DNA of 64,000 nt, taken from positions 81,589,892-81,653,891 of the forward strand of contig JAVMKO010000001.1 of assembly GCA_032164245.1 (NCBI GenBank). Reading direction: 5' to 3'. The notes beneath the pieces were generated by a model that saw only the letters and a program-made list of their open reading frames with translations, was not told the origin of the DNA and made no database searches. Shown here one piece after another: positions 48,509-62,376 of this stretch. A program made the position numbers and the translations under genes. Position 1 is the stretch's first letter. Every line of letters begins with the position of its first letter. Source of the DNA: Sternotherus odoratus. Its lineage: Eukaryota; Chordata; Testudines; Kinosternidae.

Positions 48509-51406
48509 TATTTCATAAGTTTGAGTAAACAGGACACTTCTGGTTTTGCTTACCCAACTAGCATTTCATCTTTTTTGTATCAAACTTTGTATGTGCTGAA
48601 CTGTCTGCTCCACTGAGAGTTCTGCCCTGTATATCCCTGGATGTTTAACACTTGGCGACTGCTATGCAGTAAATATGTGAAATGGGTCTCCTCCAGCTAC
48701 GTAGCCGTTCAGTTGCTAGAGGTGGCAGCAGAACTATGGGTTATGGGAGACTGAGTGTGGAGGTATTAGTTTTTTTTTTTGTTTTTGTTTGTTTTTTCCA
48801 ACCACATGGAAGTATCCAGTTAGATTCCCACTGTGTGTCTTCTCTCAGATTGCACTTGGGAATCTTAACCAATTTGCAAGTGTCTTTTTGCTTTGAAACA
48901 CCATTTCTATTAGAGCAAAGAACATAGAAAATCCTTTACCCGTTTGCTTTCTGCTGCTTACTACTCACCTTCTGGTTAGACTCCTTTATTTTCCCATTTT
49001 GTTGTTTTCAGATTCAGACATGGAATGCTGGAGGAGGGGATCTGGGATCTGGTCCAAGAATGACTTGGGAAATAAGCTTGGATGTTTGTTTCCATCAATA
49101 AATATACACAAGTTATTTCCATCTAACTTTTTTGTACAAATCTTTCAGCTTCTGATAGAATGAAGCTGAGACTTACCTTAAGCTGATTCTCCCCATATCC
49201 ATTCCTAGAAGTTCTGTTGCTATCCCTGTCCAAGGTCCCCTTCATATTAATTCTGGTTTTGGATCTTGGATATTGACTTTGCACTAACATTTTACTTCCA
49301 TTTTTTCCCCCAGTTGGAGTGCTAAGATAGACGGGTCTGCTGGCTTTCTAACCACCATGCTTCTAACCCTGCTTGGAGTATGGCTAGATGGCATGCATGT
49401 TCAAAGACCACTGGTCAGTCTGTGCTGGCACTTCTTCCACCAATGGAGTGGCTGTGGGGAGAAACTTGAAATAAAATGCAAGTGTAGATAAGGCCACTGG
49501 GTAGAGCCCTAAAGAAGCCTGTTCTGTGTGTGAGGTGAAGGCTGTAATAAGACTATATGGTAAAGTCAGGTGTGTGTGAAGAGGGTGCTTTTATCCAAGT
49601 TTTATCGATTGAAGCATTTCACTGCTTCAGGGATAAAACTTTCATTTAAGGCTAAGTCAGTTCAGCTCTCTCATTTCAGCTCAATCCTCTCATTTGGTCA
49701 GCCTGTCGGTTGCTTAAATTGGACTGTGTGCACTAGCAACAGTGTCAGAGGAGCATTTAATAACGGAAACCAAGAGGACTAGGCATTTTCTCTGGCCTCT
49801 CTACTGCCAGACGTTATGTTCGGTGGTTAGGAGGTGGGCGGTACCATCTATCAATGGTTAAGCCTTTTGCCTTAATGAGTCAGCTATAGGCTGGGGATTG
49901 CAAGCCAAGCCATTGCCTTTCAGATACACTTCCTCTTAGCTGGAAAGATGATGTCACCATTGTGTGAAAGCTATATTACTTCTCCTTTTATGGAGATGTA
50001 CAGGCTCAGAATCGGAGTTGCTCATGCAGAGGAAGTGGGTGATAAAGGCCTTTTAGGATGTTCTGTAACTAAGATGCTCCGCATAAACTGAATGTTCTGT
50101 TCTAGCCTTCTCATTTCTCTTCCTCCCTACCCCCAAATCCTCCAAAACAAAACCACCTGAACTGGGGTTGTAGCCACTTTCCCATTGTACAGGCATATGC
50201 AAAAACAGTCCCAGAACTCATACAGTCAATTTGCTATCTCACAGTACAATGTTTCATTTAGAATTTGTACATGCATCTCTTGCAAAAATCAACTTTTGGC
50301 ATAATGATATTTTTGTGCGAATGCTTTCAGATCCTGGAACCAACCTAAATGCATTCTGCTATCTAGGGACTACAGAGGTTGAGTGGTTATTTTTTTGCAT
50401 AAGTAAAAAAAGAAATGTGCAGTTATACAGTATTACTGTACACCTTAAATTTGAAGGCTGTATTACTTTCTGGATCCTTGAGATTACTTTTTGTTTAAGC
50501 ACTTTGATACTGTGGTAATAACTAAATAAAGCTTAGATAGAAATATTTCTTTGCCAGCTGGTCTAAAGTACAGAATTGTTGCTGCAACTAGACTAATGGT
50601 TTACTTATTAAATATGTAATTCAGAGGGGTGACTGCTGAAAAGCATTCTTTTCAATTACTTTTTTGATTGTCCTATAGTAAGCAATTTGAGGTGTGGTAG
50701 CCCAAATGAGTAACTTACATGTGCCACCAGTTTTGGAGATGTGGAAGGTGGGCCTCTAAGAAAATGGATGTCTCTAGTTCAGGCAGTTGAAATTTGACTT
50801 TGACCACGGTTATGCAAGAAAAATCAGAGGGTTGTATGGAATAGGTAACATCCTGGAATTTAGAGTAAATGCCTCTCAAAGTGGAACAACTTCTAAAAGC
50901 TGCTGCTTTTGTAGTAGTTTAACTCCTCTCTTTGGTCTTCTGCTAGGATCCTAATTCTTGTGGCTCAGCACAGCATTTGAGTCCTCTGTCCGTACACAAT
51001 TAGAAGAATTCCAGCTATCCTAGTGATGGCTGTTTTGCAGTATGGGGAAAGAATTTCCCCTTAGATTCCAAACTGGAATGTTTCCTTTTATGGTAGTGTC
51101 TGCATACTGCTGTGACTTGCCTGCACTCGCAGGTACATTCCTGATGGCTTAAAGCGGAGGTGACTTGCAGCTGGTCATGGGGAAAGCAAATGAGGGGGTG
51201 GGGGATAACCTAGCACTGAAAGGGTCCACTGTCATTGTCTAGGGCTTTTCCTGCATGTTCATAAACTGGTATGTCTAATTCTGCAGTAAGGTGTGAAAAG
51301 GAGAAACTCTACTTACCATCCACCTGTGGAAGGTATTAACTAGACTGCTGCTGTGTCACCACCTCCCTCCCTCCCTCATATGAGATTCTAAAACATTCGT
51401 CTAGAC

Positions 51407-51571
51407 CAGCACCGCAACCCCTTTCTGACCACAAAAATTACTACATTAAAAGGGTGGTGGGAGAGTCTGGGCCCTGTTGCCCAAAGCTAAAGCACTCAGG
51501 CTTTGGAAGTGGGTCTAATGCTGGCCTTGCCAAAACCATTAAGATGTCCCAACCCACAGTGAGAACTGCTG
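51407..51571. mobile_element. Short hAT-like element, TCTAGA target
   Basis: Starts CAGCACCGCAACCC and ends AGTGAGAACTGCTG. The flanks are GTCTAGAC (51399-51406) and CTCTAGAT (51572-51579), sharing the TCTAGA core. The inverted ends are weak, so the call leans on the flanks. Confidence 0.6.
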
Positions 51572-51620
51572 CTCTAGATAAAGCGTCTGTCAGGGCATTT
51601 GATTTGTGTAAGCTTGATTC

Positions 51621-51911
51621 TAGGGCTCGTCTTCACTCCCACGGTGCGGGATCGATCTTCTGGCGATCGATTTATCGCGTCTGGTTAAGACGCGATAAAT
51701 CGATCACCTGCGGCTCCCCCGTCAACTCCGGAACTCCAGCTTGCCGGGAGGCGTAAGCTGGAGTTGATGGGGGAGCGCGCTGCCGACTACCGCCACCGTG
51801 GGGACGGCAGGTAAGTCGGCGGCAGATACGCAAACTTCAGCTACGTGATTCACGTAGCTGAAGTTGCGTATCTGCCGTCAATTTCCCCCCCTAGTGAGGA
51901 CAAGCCCCTAG
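51621..51911. mobile_element. Foldback MITE with three stacked hairpins
   Basis: The ends TAGGGCTCGTCTTCACT and, inverted, AGTGAGGACAAGCCCCTA enclose 291 bp. Three hairpins follow one another: arms 51665-51681/51689-51705 (17 bp, perfect, 7-base loop), arms 51732-51742/51755-51765 (11 bp), and arms 51821-51847/51851-51876 (26 bp with one bulge, 3-base loop). TA flanks are possible. Low divergence between arms suggests youth or arm homogenisation. Confidence 0.85.
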
Positions 51912-52819
51912 TGTCCTCATCTCTGCTCTATTTGAAATCTGGCTTATGTAGCTGTTTTATCACGAAGGATAGAGATGTTACCTTTTTCTCTCAAACAGGC
52001 TTCCCACATGAGTACCCAAATGAGGGTGTAAGCTCTTCCGGCAGATGAGCTGCTCATCACTTAGTCAAGTTTTCAAAGGGCCATAGCTACATATGAATGT
52101 GCTGCAAAACCAGCCAGGTGTCTGTCCTACTGAATATTAACACCTGGGGCTGTGTGCAGATGAGTCATTCGGTTATTCCCCAATGAACCCTCCAAGTGCC
52201 TAATCATGCAGAATCCAGGTGCCTGCCTTGGTGATCCATTGACCGACTGGAGACCTTAAGGAGTGTGGCCTTTTGAACTGTTTAGGGGGTCAGTCCTTAT
52301 ACCTCTCATTCTGCTGTGGATTTCTTAAAGAACTATATTGAACATACCTTAAGTCTTCAGTGACTGAAGAGTCTGCCACTTCATTATAGGTAGCTATACC
52401 TGTAGGTAAAGTTGCCAGATGCTTAATTTTAAGACCCTATTTTCTTTTTTATGACTTTGCCCCAGAGCTAAACCATTTAGGTTGAGACTTTCCATCCCCA
52501 ATGTCTACCTTTCAATCATTTTACTGACCCTTCACAAAAATATTTTGTCACTTCTGAGGACAAGATCAGGGGGAAATACATTTTTTGACTAGTTTTAAAA
52601 AAACAAAAACAAACAAAAAAAAAAAACCCTCTTGCAACAGTTTTATTAAGAAGCCCTACCACTGCCATGTTTCAAAGCAGGACCTGAACTTTGCTTGAGG
52701 TGATTGTCCAGGTATCTGATGTGCTTTTTGTCTTTGGGTGAACTTTTACAGGAAAAGGCTAGATTTTTGGATGTATAATCAGGAGTAGGAAGGTGATTTT
52801 TTTGTTGTTAAACTCTGTG

Positions 52820-53338
52820 TATGGCATTGGTGAGACGGGTACTGGAATACTGACGAGTGCTGGTGTCAAAATTTTTTAAAGGATATTGAAAAACTGGAGA
52901 GGGTGCAATAAAGAGCCACAAACTATTTGAGGGTTGGAGAAAATGCCTTACAGTGAAATTTAGAACTCAATCTGTTTATTTTACAAAAAGAAAATTGAGA
53001 GATGACTTGAGTATAGTGTACAAGGGGAGAAAATACTAGATACTGCAGAGCACTTTAGTTTGCTTGAGAAAGGCATAACAAGAACAAATGACTGGAAGCT
53101 GAAGCCAGACAAATTAGAAATAAAGGCTCAATTTTAATAGGTGGTTTTACCACTGGAACATATATCGGGAATTTGTGGATTCTCCATTTCGTGATGTCTT
53201 CAGATCAAGACTGGATGTCTTGCTGGAAGTTCTAGTCAAATAGTTATTGGGCGAACTATATGGATAACAGGGTGGAACAGAATGTAATACAAAGACTAGA
53301 TCTAATGATCCCTTCTGCTCTTAACCTCTATGAATTTT
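52820..53338 (+). mobile_element. CR1 LINE 3' part, sense
   Basis: Runs from GGTACTGGAATACTGACGAG through GAGAGGGTGCAATAAAGAGC, TTGAGAGATGACTTGAG and GCTGAAGCCAGACAAATTAG to GATCTAATGATCCCTTCTGC. This is the end of the reverse transcriptase frame and the 3' UTR of a CR1 element. Many stops show it is dead. Confidence 0.85.
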
Positions 53339-54103
53339 TAGATAAATTCAGTGTCTGAAAAATCTCAGCACATCATGCTCAGAGATTTGATTGGCAGCTA
53401 AATTCTTGAAGATTCAGTCTGCACAGAGCATACTGCATCCCCATAGCTCCCATACGAAACCAGGCTTCACAGAAGCAGTGCTGTCCCCACAGTAGCTGAG
53501 CATCTTCCATTCCTGGGCTACAATTGCTACTCCTGTAGGAGCCACCATGGCACTGGGCTCCAGCTAAGCACGGAAACCCTGTCCTGTGCACTGTCTCCCT
53601 ACTGATGCTCACCCAGCATGGAGGAGAAATCTATCTGAATGAGGAACAGGGAAGGGGGAAACGATTAAATACTGGGGTAGTGGAGGGGAAAAGAGAGGAT
53701 AGGAGCTGGGGGAAGTGGGGGCAGGGTGAGTGGAAATAGGAATAGGGGTATGGGAGGATAATAATAGGAAGTGGATATGGGGATTGGAATGGTAGGAACC
53801 ATGTAAGGGGAGGATAGGACTGGGAAGGATGCAGGGGGAACCTTGAACAGGAGCCAGGGAAGGAAGGTGGAAACTGCGGCAGAGGAAAGGGAAGGGGCTG
53901 GGACGTAGAGGTGTTTGTGAAGATAAATTCAAGAATGTTTTTAAAAATCTAAGATGTTATGACAGCACCATAGTAAAACCTATGCAGAAACTAATTGTTA
54001 TGTATTCATTTCAGGGTTTGGATTGTCGTGCAGTAAATAATATATGTAGCCACATATTGAAATGTTAAATAGTTATCCATTCAGTGAGCACTATAGATTC
54101 TGC

Positions 54104-54134
54104 ACTGTGTGTGTGTGTGGGGGGGGGGGGGGGC
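54104..54134. repeat. (GT)n followed by a poly(G) run
   Basis: About six GT units run straight into 13 or more G. A simple repeat that is prone to length change. Confidence 0.85.
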
Positions 54135-54840
54135 TGGGATGGTGGTATTTGTTCATGTCATTGAATATTCACAGTGCATATACACAAGGGATCCACATTC
54201 AGGTTTATGGTCAACCTTAATTCTGGTACTTCCTGTACTTGACACTGCAATTTTAATGTGGTGGGTTTTTTCTTTTTTGTGTGTGTAGTAGGACAGTGCC
54301 TCAGTCTTGAACTTGCCACATAAGAAATGGCTAAAGCAAAAATCTTGAGCCACTTCTTTTTTTACTCTAGCATCTCCTAAAGCTGTAGTCAATGCTTAGG
54401 CCTCCCTTGCTTTAAAGGATAGGTCAACATCTGTAATAGCCTTGTGATTGGGTTTGGGTTGCATGGCATATTCTGCATTTGGTAGCCAATAGTAGTTTAG
54501 GAGGCACAGGAACAAATCAGGAGGGAGGTTCTAGTCACGCCCTGGAAAAAAGCAAAATAACAATGACCTTGTTTTGTGCTGAACCAGAGATACATCTGGA
54601 CAGGTAAAACTAAAATGATGCTGCTGCTGCCTTTAGGACTTGGGGAGGAGGGAGGAACTATACCAAGATTTAGAAGTGACTGGTCATACTTTTAAAGACA
54701 CTTGCATGAGGATGCTTAGTGGCTTCTGCTCTCCATGTTTTGGGGAGCGCCAGCATACCCTCGGAACTTAATAGCTTTTGTGGTGGAGGAAGAAGTGAGT
54801 TTCAGCCTGTCTGATCCTGTGTTTCTTTCCTTTATTTCAG

Positions 54841-54868
54841 ATCGAGAGGATCAGTCCATTCTGTGCAC
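54841..54868 (+). CDS. MYH9: MYH9 exon 4: 28-nt microexon, residues 164-172
   Basis: Only 28 nt: it completes the Asp codon and encodes REDQSILC plus the first two bases of Thr173. The acceptor TTTATTTCAG and donor GCAC|GTGAGT are both strong. It leads directly into the P-loop, which is split from it by intron 4. The size is the one I expect for this exon across non-muscle and smooth muscle myosin II genes. At 28 nt it cannot be skipped without a frameshift. Confidence 0.96.
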
Positions 54869-55895
<1,027 letters not shown>

Positions 55896-57720
55896 TGAAC
55901 ACCTACAAGCTATGGTACTCTGAAGAGATACCTTGGTTAATACTGGCTGGATAAAACACTAGTTACCGACTTGTGCATAGAGGAGTGGGGAGACAATGAA
56001 ATATGAAGCCAGGATAATTTTGTGTGTAGCTTTAAACACCCCACAAGTTAAGGGCCATTATTCTCCCTCATAATTCCATTGACGTCAGTGGAGATTCAGC
56101 AGTTTTTCAGAGTGTCTTGGTTTCATAAGTGGGTGTGTTTAGGGGCACAGTTTACAAACCGTCACATATTGGTCTTCTGACTCTTTCATATAATTTGTGA
56201 CCAATCCAAGCAATTTAAGTGACCCACTCCCTCGAGATGTGGTCTCCTTTATTCTACTCCCCTGTATCTTGGGGCTGTTGTGAAGTCTGTTCTGTAAGCA
56301 GAGTCTCCAATTTGGAGAGGTTCATAAATATGAGCTGAAGACTTGACTGAAACTATAACAGGACTTTAAATGGGTGAAAAGTATCTAAATACATTAGAAC
56401 AAGGGGTCTTTGCAGTTGTCTCACTTATATTTTTTTCCCCTCCCTCTCCCCTTGATGGATTATGACCGAACTCATCAGTTGTATCCTCTTAGGTGAGCTG
56501 CACGTTTACTGCACGTTCTGCACCAGGAATGCATTTTGTCCCCTTGTGTGATTTGAGCACCTTTTCACTTCACACCAGTGTCACTTTCTGCTGCTAGAAC
56601 AGTCCCCTAGAGAACTCACAGTTCTGTTTTTGTGATGCACAATAACCTTTTGTGAGATGCTGTCAATTGAGATTGCAGTTATGTCAAGTTCACTCATCTA
56701 GTCTGCACTCCAGGTCTGTTGTAGAACTTCCCAAGTACACGGTAGAGAAACTGTTCCTGTATAGTGAACTAAGCAAGGGGAGTTGAACTGAACCTGGCTT
56801 TCCTAGAACTGCATATAGAGCCTCTGGTGTGCATGTTGTTCCTAACCAGATGGAGTCGACTGATTGTCTAGTCTTCCACCACAGCAAGTTAGCTGTGGAT
56901 GCAGTTCCTGGGAAAGGTCAGGAAGCTGCTGCCCTGAGTGTACTGGATGTTCCAATACAGTGAGCTTGTTAGCCAGAGTTACACACATGGGAAATGCAGT
57001 TAACTTCTGAGCTTTATAACAAAACCCAGATGCCAAGCGCATCTTCAATATCTCTATGTAAAAACTGCCTCTTAGGAACTCAACAATAGCCATGCTGTGT
57101 GTGTATAGGGTATATGAAAAGGATACTCTGCATGCAGATGTGTATGTATGTGTAAGCACACTGTTCTAATGAGTGGCTTCTGGAATCCAAACCCCCCACA
57201 GCCTTCCATCCATGTGCCAGACTGTGAGATATACGAAAGCTTTTGCCATGGGCTGTCAGTAGCTGTATTCAGAAACAATTTTGCTTTTATATTTTTTCTT
57301 GGCATTTGTGTGTTAGAGGTGTGTGGGGGGGGAGCGGGGAAAGGATCATGGGATTGGGAGTTAAGCATTCTTCTGCTGCTTATTCTCAAGTGAAACTTCA
57401 GTCATCTAAGCAGACCAAGGATCTGGTTACGGTATAAACCAGCCTTTAGCTGGGCTTAACACATGACTTCTCTGAGTTCAAGCTCCATTTGGAAGGTTCT
57501 CTTAAGGAATCCCGCAGCTCACTTTGGAACTCTGGTGGCTCCATGTTGGTTCCAGCCTTACCAATGAGGATTAGAATTTTTAGGAGCCTTAATGTTAGAT
57601 GGTAATGAGCCCTCTCTGCAGCCCTGCTGACCTTCACACTCCCTAGGCCTGACTCCGCATTCCAACTCAGGTTGTCTACAGATTAGTATAGCAACTTTTG
57701 AGATATCTGTTCACCTATCA

Positions 57721-58190
57721 CAGGGGTGGGCAAACGTTTTGGCCCAAGAACCACATCTGGGTAAGGAAATTGTATGGTGAGTCATGCATGGTCATGAAAT
57801 TGAGGTTTGGGTGCAGGAGGGGTTGAGGGCTTTGGGGGCGGGGGGAGGAGGGAGGCTATGGAGTGGGGCCAGAAATGCGGAGTTCAGGATGTGGGAGGGG
57901 GCTCCAGCCTGGGGTGCAGGCTTTGGGGTGGGGATGAGGGGATTGGGGTGCCGGAGGGTGCTCCAGGCTGGGATCAAGAAGGGCAGGAGGGGGATCAGGA
58001 CTGGTGCAGGAGGGGCTCAGGAGTGCAGGCTCAGGGAAGCACTTACCTGAAGCAGCGGCATTTGCGTTGTCCAGCTTCTATGCGGCAGTGTGGCCAGGCG
58101 CCTCTGCACACTGCCCTGTCTACTGGCGCCACCCCTGCAGGTTCCCATTGGTTGCAGTTCCCAGCCAGTGGGAGCTACAGGGGCAACGCG
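57721..58190 (+). mobile_element. hAT element, right end lost
   Basis: Starts CAGGGGTGGGCAAACGTTTT, the same end as 18227-18625. It continues into a G-rich interior with repeated GGGTGCAGG and GGGGATGAGG blocks. There is no matching inverted end on the right, so the edge is approximate. The frames on both strands are compositional. Confidence 0.75.
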
Positions 58191-60354
58191 CGGAGATAAT
58201 TTTTTCCCCCAAAATAAATCCCTGCATTTGTGGTGGTGAGTACTACTAGGCAAGGTGAGGCTGCATTTAGGGCATACAGCAATCCATTAACCTCCCTGTT
58301 TTCACTTAATCAAATTGTGTCTTGGGTAATGGGGCAGGGTAGTTGTGGTTGAAGGTTTGCATATTTGCTGTCAGCCTTTCTTCACCTGTCTCAAATCACA
58401 GGAGAGTACAGTATTATTTTCAAAACTAAAGTTACAGCTTTTTGCCATCAGAAATGCAGCTGTCATGTTGCAACTCTGGCAGTTTTGGTGCCTAGTGCTG
58501 TTTTCTTAAAGCACCATTGGCTGGAATCGCGTTTCTTGAGAATCTCATCCTGTTTTTAAAGGAAGTTTCTAGTTCTCGTGCTGTAAGGAAAAGTTTGCAG
58601 TCGTGGACTATAAAGGCTCAAAACCCAGAAAGAAAATAAAAAGAAACCCAAACTTATTGTTTAAATTGAATGATTTTTAAGTTAATCTTCTGACTTTCTG
58701 GGACTTGCCTCATGATTTTTATTTTTAAACATGGGACTGGCAAGGTTCCTATTTTTGGCATATGGCTCCTCCTTTGGAAAGAATCCCTTAGGCGTCGGGA
58801 GTATATGAGAAGGAATTCTGAGTTTTCAGTGGGCATCAAAAACATTGGTAACTTAAGCTGATGTGAAATCATGGACGGGGTGGATGTTAAGGGCCCAACT
58901 GCAGGTTCCCACTGTGGGCTAGCAGACCTAGAAGCTGGTACTGCAACAGTTTACATAGGAGGAAGGAAGGTGGAATGTTGTATCCATCTCAAATACATAC
59001 AGAATCTTTTAAAAATGTGTTTAAAAATCAGCTCAGGACCTGCAACTTCAGGTACAGAAAGGTTGGCGGTGTCTTAATTACAGGATCTCAGCAGTTCCTG
59101 CTGAACTCTGTGACTTGTAAGGTTTTATAGCTTTAAAAAAAAGTTAGTCCTCAATATGCTGCTGCTCCTGTCTTGCTAATGAGCCATGCCAAAACAGTCT
59201 TCTGTCAAACAATGGTTTCAGAGGTGTGAATGCTGCTTCCTCGTATGAGGTATGACCTGAAACCCTACTTTGGCTACTTAAAGACCAGCATCAAAAGCAT
59301 GGGGTTTTTTTCTGCTTAAAACAAACACTAAGTCAATGTTCGGGTTACATATTTAAACATCCGTGAGGAAAGGAGCTAATGCTTTCATGGTAACATTAAC
59401 CTTTAATCAGCTGCAATATTATAGTAGAGTACTGAGAATTTGCTTCTGCAAAGGATTTGGTATTCCTGCTGCACTGCAACACTCTCTAATGAGCTGGTTC
59501 CCATGACCAGTCTCTGATTTGATTTACTTTAGCCTTTCCCTCTTCCTCTCAGCCCCCACTTAACCATTGTGACCTGCTTACAGGCAGCTGACATGCTACA
59601 TGCCTACTACTATTGTGGGTCTCCTTACCCTCTAGATTCTGCTATCCTAGCCCTCCCCTTCTCCTTGCTTCTGACTCCACCAACTTCCACGTGTCAGTAA
59701 TTGCACCCTTCATTCCTGAGGTTAAAAAACATGGAGGAATTAACTTGCCCACAATGCACATGTTGCTGTGAGACTCTTAACTGTCACTTTCCAGTTCTTG
59801 TGTAGCTAAATGTAGCCTTGCCAGTTTGATATTTTTAGCTGAATAATTAAATCTATTTAATGCCAAAGTCTAACTGCTGTTTTTCTTCTAAATAGTCATT
59901 TGATCTTTTCCCTTGGTACTGCTGTGAAGTTGTAGTGTTGAGTTTGTGACATCACTCATTTCCATAGCAACAGATTGCAGTCACAAACAGGATTAGAACT
60001 TTGCTGCAGGATCACTCAGACAGGATGGGAACTGCTGGAGAGTAGGCGTGGGTGTTGCCGCTCACATGTGTGTCAAAATAGCAGGAGAAATGAAACATTA
60101 CTGACAGACTTTTTATAGCAAGTTTGAGGTTTTCTTCTCAGCGCGGCCAAGTGTGACCTTATGGGATGGCTAGCTGCTGTCCCAGCCTCTTCCTTCCTGT
60201 AACTAAACATCGTATGTACTTGTGACAAAGTGACTAAAAGCTTTGTTGTTGCTACCTCTTCTGTATGTAACTCTGCAGACTAATAGAAATGGTTGACTCT
60301 GTTCTTGAAGCTTGTAAAGGAGAAGACCAGAACGCAGCAATAAGTAGTAAAATC

Positions 60355-60520
60355 CCAGGGTTCTAATTCCAGGTTTTAACCTTGGGCAAGGCCCTTCATA
60401 TCTGTCTTTACCATCATTAATGGGGCTAATATTTATTTTGCCCACCTCTAGAGGCAACATGGGGATTGACTAATGTTTATAAATGCACTTTGAGAATGAA
60501 TGGAGCTGTAAAAGTACTTT
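60355..60520 (+). repeat. MIR-like SINE
   Basis: Contains AACCTTGGGCAAGGCCCTTC, then CATTAATGGGGCTAATA, CCCACCTCTAGAGG and GCACTTTGAGAATGAATGG, in the order of a MIR/CORE-SINE body. Confidence 0.65.
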
Positions 60521-61465
60521 GTCATGTAAACACACCCTCTGCAATATGATTTTTGGGATCAGCATTCATGGGCAAAAATGCTGGGCTCTATTCCCTTGCA
60601 TCAGGAAGTCCTGAATGCTACTCTCCACTACTAAAAGGAGGAACCGTAACCCAGTTGTCAATTTCAGTATCTGGGATGGAGTGTTTCTGCATATGGTTAA
60701 TTTTGAAATACATGGGGCTTCCTACTTCCAGCACAGAGAAGGGACAGTCAGTTCATGTAACTACCTGCAGACTTCTGGAAAACGTGTATATGCTCCAGAG
60801 ATTCGGTATTTAATAGGAACCGCAATTCTGGCTGGTCTCTCCACCCTGGAACTCTGTTCCTTATGGGGAGGAGGAGTGTGTGGAAGAGAGCGGGTAAAAC
60901 AGTTTGCCTCAAATACCAGTAGTTTCCTTTTGTTGCATCCCCACAGAGAAGGCTTTTGCTGGTCTGTGTAGAGATAAGAGCCCCAGTGCAAGCAGAGATT
61001 ATTGTCCCCACAAAATGATCTGTGTTCTGACCTTCTAATACTGGTGAGCTCATCCTGTGCAGGTTTGTTTTATTCTTCCACCTGGGAGGCACAATATTGC
61101 TGGGATGTGGATTTGATCTGGGGCAAGAACATTCCTTTTTCCTTGGCCCCAGAAAGCCTATGGAATGTGCCTTAGGAAAGAAGCTTACAGGACTGCCTAC
61201 TGGTAACTGAAATCCAGCACCAGAAGAGGGGAGTATTGCACTGATGCTGACTGGTTGGGGAAGAGAAAATATTTCTTCATACTGAAATGAACTCAGTCTT
61301 GCCAAAAGAAGAATCAGTGGCACCCTCAGTGTTTAGGGGAATATCACCAAAGATTTAATGTGGCTTCTCTACATAGATAATAAGCTGATGTGAGATGAAA
61401 CCTGGACCCTCTAGGTTAAGGCGTTGAAAGCTGCTGTCTTCATCCACTTTTGGTTTTCTGTCTAG

Positions 61466-61558
61466 GGAGAGCTTGAGAGGCAGTTGCTTCAGGCTAACCC
61501 TATCCTGGAGGCTTTTGGAAATGCCAAGACAGTGAAGAATGACAACTCCTCGAGATTT
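61466..61558 (+). CDS. MYH9: MYH9 exon 6: residues 205-235, first part of switch I
   Basis: 93 nt, 31 whole codons, phase 0 at both ends. It encodes [18 protein letters not shown] to [15 protein letters not shown] (229-235) is the switch I motif that coordinates Mg-ATP; the Gly that completes SSRFG is the first codon of the next exon, so switch I is cut by intron 6. The acceptor is TTTTCTGTCTAG and the donor TTT|GTGAGT. Because the exon is in phase 0 and divisible by three, skipping would keep the frame but destroy the ATP site. Confidence 0.97.
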
Positions 61559-62312
61559 GTGAGTATTGTTATCCTGCATGAGTTCTGGTGTCCCCAACGT
61601 TCCAGAGGGAGAAAGCATGAGTTGTGGGAGTCTTGCTTTACTTTTGTGTCTGATCTGCAGTTCTAGGATGTTCTTTTCTGTAACTGGCTCCCCTTCAGTG
61701 AAACTCGGACACAGTTTTCACTTGTCAGTGAATTTTCTTCAAAGTACTGATGAGATTGAGTAACTAGTATGCAAGATATTGAACTTTTTTTCCAGGACTC
61801 CCTGTGCCATTGTTTCAGTCTATCAAATTCATTTTTCTCCCAAGGAGAGATTAGTTACCTGTATTGCATTAATTCTGTATGGCAGTAGAAAGCTTTTAAG
61901 GGATGGGAAGCTACACTTGAAACCAAATTGAAGTGTAAATGGTTGAAGAGGGGCAGAGCTGTGGTGGGGTGGTCCATCTAGAATGCTGTCTACTTCTGGT
62001 ACCTGGAACTGAGGGGAGAGGGGATCCATTTCAGAATGAAACTTAACATTTTCCTGATGCCTAGGCAATCTGAAAGCCATGTAATTTGATGGTCCTTTGT
62101 CTCATATAGTAGTAATTTATGGTATCAAGGATGTTAAACTGCTCCATGATCCGTGAGTGTTGTGAGCTGGCTGGGCTTGTGGTCTGTTTAAATCTTGTCT
62201 TAGCTGGTCATTGTTATTTGGAGCATAAAGGCTTATACTGGGACTTCTACCATTTTGCTCTAGCTGTGAGAGCATAAAATAACACTAATATTTCTGCTAA
62301 CCTCTTTCTCAG
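61559..62312 (+). other. MYH9: MYH9 intron 6
   Basis: 754 nt, donor GTGAGT and acceptor TCTTTCTCAG. No repeat or gene is recognised. Confidence 0.9.
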
Positions 62313-62376
62313 GGCAAGTTCATAAGAATCAACTTTGATGTCAATGGCTACATTGTGGGAGCCAATATTGAGACTT
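62313..62376 (+). CDS. MYH9: MYH9 exon 7: residues 236-256 plus 1 nt, U12-type donor
   Basis: 64 nt. It begins with Gly236 (end of switch I), then KFIRINFDVNGYIVGANIET, and ends with the first base of the Tyr257 codon. The stretch lies in the central beta-sheet of the motor. The donor does not look like the others: T|GTATCCTTT, the consensus of minor-spliceosome introns. Phase and length agree with the neighbouring exons, and NGYIVG matches MYH9 where MYH10 has TGYIVG. Confidence 0.96.

Noticed and set aside
57784..58253. Open frames of 78-130 aa on both strands
   Set aside because: They lie in a G-rich truncated hAT element, overlap each other, and have low-complexity composition.
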